From an uncultured Collinsella sp. (GTDB lineage Bacteria > Actinomycetota > Coriobacteriia > Coriobacteriales > Coriobacteriaceae): a DNA stretch of 12,059 bases. Below, one piece after another: positions 6,287 to 12,059 of this stretch (positions are counted from its first letter, which is position 1; each line of letters starts with the position of its first letter). Where the stretch lies: contig CABUMZ010000050.1 in NCBI GenBank assembly GCA_902492825.1, positions 1 to 12,059 of the forward strand, written 5' to 3'. The notes below the pieces were generated by a model. The model ran no database searches, was not told where the DNA came from, and worked only from the letters and a program-made list of their open reading frames with translations. Position numbers and translations under genes: made by a program.

Positions 6287-7588
6287 ATGGATCTGACGCA
6301 GACGAGCGACGACGCTCCCCTGCTCACGCACAGCACTCCCCAATCGGAGCAAACCACGCTCTTGGCACAGCAAAAACCTCTCGTGACCATCGTGCACGCC
6401 TCGGTCGGCTCGGGCCACAAGGCCGCCGCAAATGCGATTGCGCAGGCATTCGACCTCATCCGCGGCACCAATGGCATCCCCGAGGATGTTGAGATTGAAG
6501 TGCTCGATATCCTTGATTTTGGACGAATTAAATTCGACGGCAATAAGACCGCGGCTTCTTTTACGGGAGCCACGCGCCCCATTTACGACCTGACCTGGCG
6601 ATATACGCTTACGGGGCATCTTCTCTGGGGTGGCGGCACGGCATGGTCGCGAATTATGTTCCCCGCCTTCAACGAATATATTCGTAGTCGAAGGCCCATA
6701 GCCGTGGTCGCAACGCACATCACGGCAGCCAATGTTGCCGTGGGCGCCCGCGTAATTACGGGTATCGATTATCCGGTTATCTGCGTACCGACCGACTACG
6801 AAGTCGAGGGCTGGTGGCCCCACAAGGACACCGATCTGTTCTGTGTTGCCAACGAATTTATGGCCGAAACGCTGCGTCCGCGCAAGGTACCCGAGTCAAA
6901 GATTCGCATTACCGGCATTCCTATTCGCGCCGGATTCGACACGGATTACGATCGCGAGGAAGAGCTAGCCAAGTTCAACCTCCCCACCGACAAGACCGTC
7001 GTGCTGGTAATGGCCGGTGCCAGCTTGCCTCAGCCTTACGTCCGCTTTCGCGCGGCGATGGACCACACCCTCCCCTTCCTGCGCGGCTTCGAAGACATGC
7101 ACTTTGTCTTTTTGCCCGGCAAAGACGTGGAGTATGCCACCCGGCTGAAGACGCTCTTCGATGCCATGAAGCTCGAGAACGTCACGGTGCTGGACTATGT
7201 CGACGACATGGCGGCCCTCATGCACGGCTGCGACCTGGCAATCCTCAAATCGGGCGGACTCACGGTCACCGAGTGCCTATGCGCACATCTGCCGATGATC
7301 CTGCTGGGCAAGTCCTATGGCCAGGAAAAGGCCAACACCACTATGCTCACCGGCATGGGCGCCAGCATGCACGTCACCACGGCACGAGAGCTCATCGTAA
7401 CGTTGCGCCACCTGCACGACCATCCCGAATCACTCAAAGCCCTGCTCATCAACGGCGAAGTACTACGCCGCCCCCATGCAGCCAAAGACATCGCCGTCGC
7501 CACCATGGAACTCGCAGGCAAACCCCAGAAAAGAAAACGCGCATTCTGCCGCTTCTACTGGGGCGATAAGCCAGCGCACATCCGCTAG
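6287..7588 (+). CDS. MGDG-synthase-family glycosyltransferase (UgtP/processive diacylglycerol glucosyltransferase type)
   Basis: A 433-residue protein, GT28-like with two Rossmann halves. After ~30 low-complexity residues the N-terminal domain begins with VTIVHASVGSGHKAAANAIA (GSGH at 41-44), the hallmark of the MGDG_synth domain, which transfers a sugar from UDP-Gal or UDP-Glc to diacylglycerol. The C-terminal half holds a nucleotide-sugar site: VLVMAGAS, then LKSGGLTVTE with Lys321, Gly323-Gly324 and Glu329. The tail is basic (KPQKRKRAF), suiting a peripheral protein at the inner membrane face. The likely role is glycolipid synthesis, an anchor for lipoteichoic-acid-like polymers; donor and product cannot be told. 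AAGGGGAG six bases before the ATG supports the start. The stop is followed after 13 bp by palindrome A. Confidence 0.85.
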   Translation: MDLTQTSDDAPLLTHSTPQSEQTTLLAQQKPLVTIVHASVGSGHKAAANAIAQAFDLIRGTNGIPEDVEIEVLDILDFGRIKFDGNKTAASFTGATRPIYDLTWRYTLTGHLLWGGGTAWSRIMFPAFNEYIRSRRPIAVVATHITAANVAVGARVITGIDYPVICVPTDYEVEGWWPHKDTDLFCVANEFMAETLRPRKVPESKIRITGIPIRAGFDTDYDREEELAKFNLPTDKTVVLVMAGASLPQPYVRFRAAMDHTLPFLRGFEDMHFVFLPGKDVEYATRLKTLFDAMKLENVTVLDYVDDMAALMHGCDLAILKSGGLTVTECLCAHLPMILLGKSYGQEKANTTMLTGMGASMHVTTARELIVTLRHLHDHPESLKALLINGEVLRRPHAAKDIAVATMELAGKPQKRKRAFCRFYWGDKPAHIR

Positions 7589-7601
7589 CGTCTTAATGTT
7601 C

Positions 7602-7705
7602 GCTTGCCTGTGGGAGGCGCCTATATATCATCCCGTGCTCAAACATTCTCGCTTCGCTGCGAAACTGCGCGCGGGACGATATATAGGGGCCTCCCACAGG
7701 CAAGC
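7602..7705. repeat. Palindromic repeat element A (104 bp, 34-bp arms)
   Basis: Arms 7602-7635 and 7672-7705 pair with only two mismatches (7619/7688 and 7630/7677). They enclose a 36-base core which, read on the minus strand, has CGCGCAGTTTCGCAGCGA at one end and GCGAGAATGTTTGAGCA at the other. The same core occurs in element C in the opposite orientation, but the outer arms of A (GCTTGCCTGTGGGAGG) are unrelated to those of C. No open reading frame is convincing. It could act as a large terminator or 3'-end stabiliser for the glycosyltransferase transcript, or be a small non-autonomous mobile repeat. Confidence 0.85.
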
Positions 7706-7780
7706 TGCGTTAACGTACTTGCAGCTATACCAGATTCCCCACCATCAGAATCTGCAAAGGCAAAACCAAAAATATAAATA

Positions 7781-7831
7781 TAGTAAGCCGATGCGAGAAA
7801 GGAGGTTTTCCTTTATCGCATCGGCTTACTA
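7781..7831. terminator. 51-bp hairpin, probable terminator (element B)
   Basis: TAGTAAGCCGATGCGA (7781-7796) pairs perfectly with 7816-7831. After one G/A mismatch AAAGGA pairs with TCCTTT, giving a stem of about 22 bp and a tiny loop. Read leftward it is followed by TATTTATATTTTTGG, a good T-tract, so it may end leftward transcription from dut. Rightward, TTTAATTTTT comes about 13 bases later. It shares no sequence with elements A, C and D. Confidence 0.65.
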
Positions 7832-7866
7832 GAAAGAAAGGCTTTAATTTTTCAAGCGAGTAACCG

Positions 7867-7969
7867 CCCGCCCGTCTCTCACACATATCGTTCCACGCGC
7901 AGTTTCGCAGCGAGCGAAGCGACGCGAGAATGTTTGAGCATGGAATGATATGTGTGAGAGACGGGCGGG
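7867..7969. repeat. Palindromic repeat element C (103 bp, 29-bp arms)
   Basis: Arms 7867-7895 and 7941-7969 pair throughout, apart from a G/T position at 7890/7946 that could wobble in RNA. The 45-base core (7896-7940) begins CGCGCAGTTTCGCAGCGA and ends GCGAGAATGTTTGAGCA, both identical to the inverted core of element A, with 10 bases between them instead of A's single base. The inner arm bases TTCCA/TGGAA correspond to TCCCG/CGGGA in A, so pairing is kept by matched changes on both sides. The outer arms (CCCGCCCGTCTCTCACACAT) are specific to this copy. Confidence 0.85.
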
Positions 7970-7987
7970 AGGGATACGAGCGCCCCC

Positions 7988-8022
7988 GCGAGAATGTTTG
8001 AGCATGGGATGATATATAGGCG
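7988..8022 (+). repeat. Truncated third copy of the palindromic repeat (element D)
   Basis: It begins GCGAGAATGTTTGAGCA and runs 35 bases through GGGATGATATATAGGCG, identical to the corresponding inverted half of element A except one base. It is in the same orientation as C, exactly 64 bp downstream of C's matching half. The other core half and a matching left arm are absent, so it looks like a half element or a partial duplication. Confidence 0.8.
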
Positions 8023-8055
8023 GGTCGGGCCGGTCAGCGGACAGTACGTAAACGA

Positions 8056-8499
8056 CTAAGCTACGCCGCTAGAACCGAAACCGCCGGCTCCTCGGTCGGT
8101 TTCGTCTAGTTCTTGTACTTCTACGAGGTTGACCGTGGGGACTTCTTGGATGACGAGCTGGGCAATGCGGTCGCCTTTGTTGATTTGGATGTTGTTCTTG
8201 GGGTCGAGGTTGATGAGGATGACTTTGAGCTCTCCTCGGTAGTGGGCGTCGATGAGGCCAGGAGTGTTGACTATGGACAGGCCTTGCTTAATGGCCAGGC
8301 CGCTGCGGGGTTGGACGAAGCCGGCGTAGCCGTCGGGCAGGGCGACAGCTAGGCCCGTGGAGACCAGGCGACGCTCAAAAGGCTTGAGGGTGCAATCCTC
8401 GTTGGCTCGGAGGTCAAGACCGGCATCCGTGGGATGGGCGTATTTGGGAAGCTCGACGGTTGGGTCGAGACGCTTAATGTTAACGGTAATGTTGGACAT
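8056..8499 (-). CDS. dut: Deoxyuridine 5'-triphosphate nucleotidohydrolase (dUTPase)
   Basis: A 147-residue trimeric-type dUTPase, full length. It cleaves dUTP to dUMP and pyrophosphate, keeping uracil out of DNA and supplying dUMP for thymidylate synthesis. The five family motifs are visible: PTDAGLDLRA (23-32), PRSGLAIKQG (64-73), NTPGLIDAHYRGE (78-90, catalytic Asp84), GDRIAQLVIQ (109-118) and the flexible C-terminal RGAGGFGSSG (136-145). The start at 8499 follows the nrdR stop by four bases, with AAGGTGA from the end of nrdR as ribosome site, so the two genes are co-translated. Pairing with nrdR places both in deoxynucleotide-pool control. Confidence 0.96.
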   Translation of the reverse strand: MSNITVNIKRLDPTVELPKYAHPTDAGLDLRANEDCTLKPFERRLVSTGLAVALPDGYAGFVQPRSGLAIKQGLSIVNTPGLIDAHYRGELKVILINLDPKNNIQINKGDRIAQLVIQEVPTVNLVEVQELDETDRGAGGFGSSGVA

Positions 8500-8503
8500 G
8501 AAA

Positions 8504-8947
8504 TCACCTTAGCTTGTCGAGCTCTTGCAGAAACTCATCGACGTCTTTGAAATCGCGATAGACCGAGGCAAAGCGGATGTAGGCCACTTTATCGATCTTG
8601 GCCAACCGCTTAAGAACCATATCGCCCAGCTCATGGGACGTAACAGCCGTGAGCGTACGGGAGCGAAGCTCAACCTCAATATCGTCAATGATCTCGTTGA
8701 GCTTTTTAGTGTCGATATCTCGCTTGATCGTGGCGCGCATCAAACCGACCAGCAGCTTATTGCGATCGAACCGTTGCTTGGATCCGTCTGACTTAATGAC
8801 CTCGATAGGGTCTTCACAACGCTCAAATGTCGTAAAGCGATAATTGCATGAGCAGCATTCGCGACGGCGCTTGATGGTGTTATTTGATTCCTGCATGCGG
8901 GAATCAACGACGCGGGTATGTGCCTTGCCGCATTTGGGACAGCGCAT
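8504..8947 (-). CDS. nrdR: Transcriptional repressor NrdR
   Basis: A 147-residue zinc-ribbon plus ATP-cone protein that represses ribonucleotide reductase genes in response to ATP/dATP levels. The zinc ligands are Cys3, Cys6, Cys31 and Cys34 (MRCPKCG and ECCSC); Cys32 is an extra cysteine beside them. The RRRE-to-RFTTFE segment is typical. The ATP-cone runs from about residue 47 (PIEVIKSDG) to ~135. The strong ribosome site GAGGAGG lies four bases before the ATG at 8947. It is followed at once by dut, and preceded on the same strand after 51 bp by the LysM gene with no clear terminator between. No ribonucleotide reductase gene is in the window. Confidence 0.96.
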   Translation of the reverse strand: MRCPKCGKAHTRVVDSRMQESNNTIKRRRECCSCNYRFTTFERCEDPIEVIKSDGSKQRFDRNKLLVGLMRATIKRDIDTKKLNEIIDDIEVELRSRTLTAVTSHELGDMVLKRLAKIDKVAYIRFASVYRDFKDVDEFLQELDKLR

Positions 8948-8998
8948 GGTACCTCCTCTAAAACGATTACAAGGGTACCATGCGACGGTACTTAAATC

Positions 8999-9448
8999 TT
9001 AGGAACGTGCGGGAACTTTAAGATGCGCACCGGCATCGAGCGAGCCATGCTCCAGGTGATTGACGTTGCGGATCATATCAGAGGTCTCCTGCGTGGAAAG
9101 ACCCTCAATCGGATGCTCCTGGGCTAGCGACCACAAGGAATCGCCAGACTGAACACGGACGGTCTTGTAGGTAACGTTGGATACCGACTCGGCATATGCG
9201 GCGTGACGAGCGCTGAAGATCGAGGTGGCAAGTACAAGGAAGAGCGTGAGCGCAACGGCCAGGGCGACAATCGTCGAAGCCTTTAGGGCAACGGGGGCCG
9301 AAGTCGTGGCGACGCACTGGTTGCGGACGGGCTTGCCAGGCAGTGTTTGGAAACCAGATTGGCCGCCTTTAACAACCGTGAAAGCCGGCGCCGCAGGCGT
9401 CTCGAGCTTAAGGGCGAGGTTTCCCTGGACCATATCCGTTGCGTTCAT
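8999..9448 (-). CDS. Membrane-anchored LysM protein, YneA/ChiZ-like putative SOS division inhibitor
   Basis: Encodes 149 residues from the second of two adjacent ATGs; AGGAG is six bases before 9448 and only three before 9451. A polar ~55-residue N-terminal part is followed by one strong membrane helix (about residues 56-79, TIVALAVALTLFLVLATSIF) and an extracytoplasmic LysM peptidoglycan-binding domain (about 94-147: VRVQSGDSLWSLA to LKVP). The gene is divergent from lexA with three LexA-type boxes between, as with Bacillus yneA and the mycobacterial LysM gene next to lexA (chiZ/Rv2719c). Those proteins delay division during DNA damage, so SOS-induced division arrest is the inferred role. 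The N-terminal part is longer than in YneA. No hydrolase domain is visible. Confidence 0.85.
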   Translation of the reverse strand: MNATDMVQGNLALKLETPAAPAFTVVKGGQSGFQTLPGKPVRNQCVATTSAPVALKASTIVALAVALTLFLVLATSIFSARHAAYAESVSNVTYKTVRVQSGDSLWSLAQEHPIEGLSTQETSDMIRNVNHLEHGSLDAGAHLKVPARS

Positions 9449-9518
9449 CATGTTCTCCTCTCGCGTGTTTTGCTGAGAACAGTTTTATCAAGCCGCGCGG
9501 ACAAAAATGTCTAGCGCG

Positions 9519-9532
9519 AGAACGAATGTTCG
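9519..9532. promoter_or_regulatory. LexA (SOS) box 1
   Basis: AGAACGAATGTTCG contains the palindrome GAAC-N4-GTTC of Gram-positive LexA sites. It overlaps the expected transcription start of the leftward LysM gene promoter. Confidence 0.8.
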
Positions 9533-9538
9533 GTTATT

Positions 9539-9566
9539 ATTATCTTCGAACAGTTGTTCCTGTCAA
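9539..9566 (-). promoter_or_regulatory. Promoter of the LysM gene
   Basis: On the minus strand TTGACA (complement of 9561-9566), a 16-base spacer and GATAAT (complement of 9539-9544) form a near-consensus housekeeping promoter pointing to the LysM gene. LexA box 2 fills the spacer, so bound LexA would block it directly. The leader would be about 80 bases. Confidence 0.75.
9547..9560. promoter_or_regulatory. LexA (SOS) box 2
   Basis: CGAACAGTTGTTCC is the best match to the Bacillus/actinobacterial consensus CGAAC-N4-GTTC. Its centre is exactly 28 bp from box 1 and lies inside the -35/-10 spacer of the LysM promoter. Confidence 0.85.
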
Positions 9567-9574
9567 GCAATAAT

Positions 9575-9588
9575 CGAACATTTGTTTG
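9575..9588. promoter_or_regulatory. LexA (SOS) box 3
   Basis: CGAACATTTGTTTG keeps the left half exactly and has one changed base in the right half. Its centre is exactly 28 bp from box 2. It is nearest to lexA, 23 bp before the ATG, and would cover the probable start of lexA transcription (autoregulation). Confidence 0.8.
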
Positions 9589-9611
9589 ACATTGGCAGAG
9601 AGGATCCCCTG

Positions 9612-10256
9612 ATGGCTCGCAAAATTACCAAGCGTCAGCAGCAGATTTACGACTTCATCAAGGAATATCAGCAGGAGAAGGGCTATCCGCCCATTGTGCG
9701 CGAGATGGCATCGGCCGTAGGCCTCTCCTCCCCCAGCACGGTGCATGCTCATCTCTCTGCCCTGGAGGCTCGAGGGCTGCTCAAGCGCGATGCCACCAAG
9801 CCTCGCGCCCTAGAGCTTTTTGATGAGGACGGATCCTCCGTCTCGATTTCCAAATCCGATGAACCCACAGCGCCCCGCGGAACGGTCTCACTGCCGCTCG
9901 TCGGTCGCGTCGCGGCTGGGATTCCCATTCTGGCCGAGCAAAATATCGAGGACACCTTTACCATCCCGACCGAAATCGCCACAGACCAGGGCTCCTTTAT
10001 CCTTGAAGTGCACGGCAACTCAATGATCAATGTCGGCATCTACAACGGTGACTACATTATCGTTCGCGAGCAAAAGAGCGCCATGAACGGCGAAATCGTC
10101 GTGGCCATGATTGATGGTTCAGCGACCGTCAAGACGTTCTACAAGGAGCAGGGGCGCGTGCGCCTGCAGCCTGAGAACGACACCATGGAGCCCATCTATG
10201 CGACGAACCCCGTTATTTTGGGTAAGGTTGTCGGATTAATGCGCCGGTTCTCGTAA
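9612..10256 (+). CDS. lexA: SOS response repressor and protease LexA
   Basis: Encodes 214 residues from the ATG at 9612, where AGAGAGGA lies seven bases upstream. An open frame reaches back to 9507, but it would translate through the LexA boxes and is rejected. The N-terminal winged helix-turn-helix (residues ~1-65) contains PPIVREMASAVGLSSPSTVH. The C-terminal peptidase has the self-cleavage bond Ala102-Gly103 in RVAAGIP and the dyad Ser137 (HGNSM) and Lys174 (TVKTF). On DNA damage RecA filaments trigger cleavage and open the SOS regulon. Three boxes upstream indicate autoregulation together with the divergent LysM gene. The stop overlaps the start of the next gene as TAATG. Confidence 0.97.
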   Translation: MARKITKRQQQIYDFIKEYQQEKGYPPIVREMASAVGLSSPSTVHAHLSALEARGLLKRDATKPRALELFDEDGSSVSISKSDEPTAPRGTVSLPLVGRVAAGIPILAEQNIEDTFTIPTEIATDQGSFILEVHGNSMINVGIYNGDYIIVREQKSAMNGEIVVAMIDGSATVKTFYKEQGRVRLQPENDTMEPIYATNPVILGKVVGLMRRFS

Positions 10257-10960
10257 TGCAAAAACGCATCACCATATTTGATACCATCCGCGGGTTTACG
10301 ATGCTATCGATGGCAGGTTTTCACGCCTGCTACGATTTGGCCTACCTATATGGATGGGATATGCCATGGTTTACCGAAACGGTTTTCCAGGATATCTGGC
10401 GCGCTAGTATCAGCTGGGTATTTTTGTTTATCGCCGGTTGGATGTGCACGCTCTCGCGCAATAACGTTAAGCGCGCCCTCAAATACGCGGTCGCAGCCTT
10501 GATCGTATGGATTGCAACTACACTGGTATCAGTCGACGATTCGGTAAACTTTGGCATCATTTATTGCATGGCGGCGTGCACCGCGGTGGTTGCACTCACC
10601 CGTCCGTTACTCCAAAAATTACCGGGCTCGTGGGGCATCGCAGTATGCCTTGTTCTTTTTACCCTAACCTGGGGCATTCCAAAGGCGGTCTACCCACTCC
10701 CCTACCTGGCATGGCTTGGATTCCCGGGCCCGGATTTTGTTTCGGGAGACTACTATCCGCTCATTCCATTTGTCTTTATGTACCTTACCGGCTTCTTTAC
10801 TGCCCAGGCAGCACAAGCATCAAGCCACGAAGCGCCGGCATGGGCATACGCCAATCCCATCCCGGCGCTCGCAGTCCTCGGTCGGCATGCCTTACCGTTC
10901 TACCTACTCCATCAGCCTGTCATTCTAGGCGTGCTAGAGCTCGTTTACCCCGTACGATAG
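10256..10960 (+). CDS. Multi-pass membrane protein, DUF1624/HGSNAT-catalytic-like
   Basis: A 234-residue polytopic protein with about six or seven membrane helices. The opening ITIFDTIRGFTMLSMAGFHA and the closing LGRHALPFYLLHQPVI are typical of the DUF1624 / heparan-alpha-glucosaminide acetyltransferase catalytic domain and the wider acyltransferase-3-like membrane families, which move acyl groups across or at the membrane. His23 and His211 are candidate functional residues, but the real substrate is unknown. The ATG shares one base with the lexA stop (TAATG) and has no ribosome site of its own, so it is translationally coupled to lexA and presumably SOS-co-induced. Its 3' end overlaps the convergent hflX by 16 bp. 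The product could be an envelope-modifying acyltransferase; its link to SOS is unexplained. Confidence 0.75.
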   Translation: MQKRITIFDTIRGFTMLSMAGFHACYDLAYLYGWDMPWFTETVFQDIWRASISWVFLFIAGWMCTLSRNNVKRALKYAVAALIVWIATTLVSVDDSVNFGIIYCMAACTAVVALTRPLLQKLPGSWGIAVCLVLFTLTWGIPKAVYPLPYLAWLGFPGPDFVSGDYYPLIPFVFMYLTGFFTAQAAQASSHEAPAWAYANPIPALAVLGRHALPFYLLHQPVILGVLELVYPVR

Positions 10961-12059
10961 CGCTCAAGACGCGGCGCGATTCGGGCCGGCATCTTTGCCA
11001 CAATGCGAACGCCGTCCTCTAGATATTCCTCATGCAGAAGGGTTCCCTGCTCATGTACCAGCGTAATGAGGGCGCCCTCGCGATACGGGATATCAGCGGA
11101 GAGCAACACATCGGTGGCAGCCGCCTCACGAGCAATTCGGTCGACGAGATCGTCGAGCCCCTCGCCTGTCTGGGCCGAGAACAACACGGCCTCGGGATAG
11201 CGACGACGGAAACTCAATCGATCGACGCTATCGAGTAGGTCGATTTTATTGAACACCGTAAGCGTCAAACGCTCACCGGCACCGATCTCGTCAAGAACGC
11301 GATCGACTGCCTCGAGCTGGCGCTCGTAGTCCTCGTCAGAGGCATCCACAACTTTAAGGATCAGGTCGGCACCAAGGACCTCGGACAGTGTGGACTTAAA
11401 GGCATCAACGAGACCATGCGGTAGCTTTTGAATAAAGCCAACCGTATCGGTAATGGTCATACCACGACCGCCGGGCAAGCGATACGAGCGCGTAGTCGGA
11501 TCGAGCGTGGCAAACAATTTGTCCTGTGAAAGCACTGTAGACCCGGTCAGGCGATTGAGCAACGTCGACTTACCGGCATTGGTATAACCGGCTAAGGCAA
11601 CGCGAAACGCCGGCGACTCGATACGACTCTTTGACTGGACATCTCGGCGCTGTTCAACCTGCTTAAGCTCGCGACGAAGCGCGGCAATCTTGTTGCGAAT
11701 CAAACGTCGGTCAACCTCGAGCTGGCTTTCGCCCTGGCCAAAGCGCGAACCAATGCCACCGCGTGTCTGCTCTTTAGCAAGATGGCTCCACATACCGCGC
11801 AAGCGAGGCAACAGATACTGCAATTGGGCTAGCTGCACCTGCAGGCGGCCCTCACGGGTCTGAGCGTGCAGGCCAAAGATATCGAGAATCAACGCCGTGC
11901 GGTCGATAATCTTAACCGGTTCGCCCACGGCTTTCTCAAGATAAGACTGCTGCGAGGGCGTTAAATCGTCGTCGAAGATAACAACATCGACATTCATACG
12001 ATGCACGAGCCCGCAAAGCTCCTCAACCTTACCGGAGCCGATAAACGATTTTGGATATG
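10945..12059 (-). CDS. hflX: GTPase HflX (5' end beyond window)
   Basis: The frame is open to the right edge, so about 370 C-terminal residues are seen. HflX is a ribosome-associated GTPase that splits stalled or stressed ribosomes. The FIGSGKVEEL segment near the right edge, followed by VVIFDDDLTPSQQ, marks the HflX N-terminal domain. A basic coiled coil (around LIRNKIAALRRELKQVEQRR) leads to the G domain: G1 GYTNAGKS, the HflX-specific DKLFATLDPTTR with G2, G3 DTVGF, G4 NKID and G5 SAQTG. A C-terminal domain follows. An ATG at 12006 lies inside the conserved N-terminal domain and is not the real start. Its 3' end overlaps the DUF1624 gene, leaving no space for a shared terminator hairpin between them. 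Confidence 0.96.
   Translation of the reverse strand, partial: YPKSFIGSGKVEELCGLVHRMNVDVVIFDDDLTPSQQSYLEKAVGEPVKIIDRTALILDIFGLHAQTREGRLQVQLAQLQYLLPRLRGMWSHLAKEQTRGGIGSRFGQGESQLEVDRRLIRNKIAALRRELKQVEQRRDVQSKSRIESPAFRVALAGYTNAGKSTLLNRLTGSTVLSQDKLFATLDPTTRSYRLPGGRGMTITDTVGFIQKLPHGLVDAFKSTLSEVLGADLILKVVDASDEDYERQLEAVDRVLDEIGAGERLTLTVFNKIDLLDSVDRLSFRRRYPEAVLFSAQTGEGLDDLVDRIAREAAATDVLLSADIPYREGALITLVHEQGTLLHEEYLEDGVRIVAKMPARIAPRLERYRTG

Noticed and set aside
6169..6582. N-terminal extension of trxB on the minus strand
   Set aside because: It would overlap the start of the divergent glycosyltransferase gene and the promoter region. The conserved protein begins at 6168 with a good ribosome site.
7476..7832. 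118-residue plus-strand frame running from the glycosyltransferase end into the gap
   Set aside because: It starts inside the glycosyltransferase gene out of frame, passes through palindrome A and hairpin B, and has no ribosome site or domain.
7867..7969. NrdR box in element C (ACACATATC with GATATGTGT)
   Set aside because: It resembles half of an NrdR site, but it is simply part of the palindrome's arms, lies after dut rather than before a reductase gene, and lacks the normal spacing.
7589..8055. CRISPR array or insertion sequence in the repeat-rich gap
   Set aside because: The three repeat copies vary in spacing and orientation and are palindromic with differing arms. There are no regular spacers, no cas genes and no transposase.
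9507..9611. N-terminal extension of LexA
   Set aside because: It would translate the three LexA boxes; the normal LexA N-terminus and ribosome site are at 9612.

Overview
The window looks like a chromosomal segment of an actinobacterium, most likely class Coriobacteriia (a Collinsella-like gut organism). This is inference. The reasons are moderately high GC with dense genes, the actinobacterial pair GarA-like FHA protein plus FtsR-like MerR regulator, and a mix of actinobacterial and Firmicute-like genes (DegV, DUF1836, and a YneA-like LysM gene divergent from lexA). I see no tRNA, rRNA, CRISPR array, prophage or insertion sequence.

Layout. Positions 1-3348 hold a rightward run: the 3' end of a membrane enzyme (probably a CDP-alcohol phosphatidyltransferase), an FHA protein, an FtsR-like regulator, apt, and a secreted NlpC/P60 peptidoglycan hydrolase, closed by a terminator at 3375. 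A DegV fatty-acid-binding protein (3525-4391) and a DUF1836 regulator (4464-5075, minus) converge on a strong two-way hairpin. Their upstream regions share a 16/18 motif that may be the regulator's operator. trxB (minus) and an MGDG-synthase-type glycosyltransferase (plus) are divergent.

The 467-bp gap 7589-8055 has no gene. It holds two ~104-bp palindromes with a shared core but unrelated, self-complementary arms, a truncated third copy, and a separate 51-bp hairpin. This is the least explained part of the window.

The last third centres on genome maintenance. dut, nrdR and a membrane LysM protein lie on the minus strand, divergent from lexA. The 163-bp region between the LysM gene and lexA has three LexA-type boxes spaced exactly 28 bp apart, one lying inside the -35/-10 spacer of a clear promoter for the LysM gene. 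This is the layout of the Bacillus lexA/yneA SOS division-arrest pair. A multi-pass DUF1624/HGSNAT-like protein is translationally coupled to lexA, and its 3' end overlaps the convergent hflX, which runs off the right edge.

Together the genes cover envelope lipid and wall metabolism (phosphatidyltransferase, glycolipid transferase, DegV, NlpC/P60), division and metabolic control (FHA, FtsR), and DNA-damage and nucleotide-pool control (LexA, LysM division inhibitor, NrdR, Dut).
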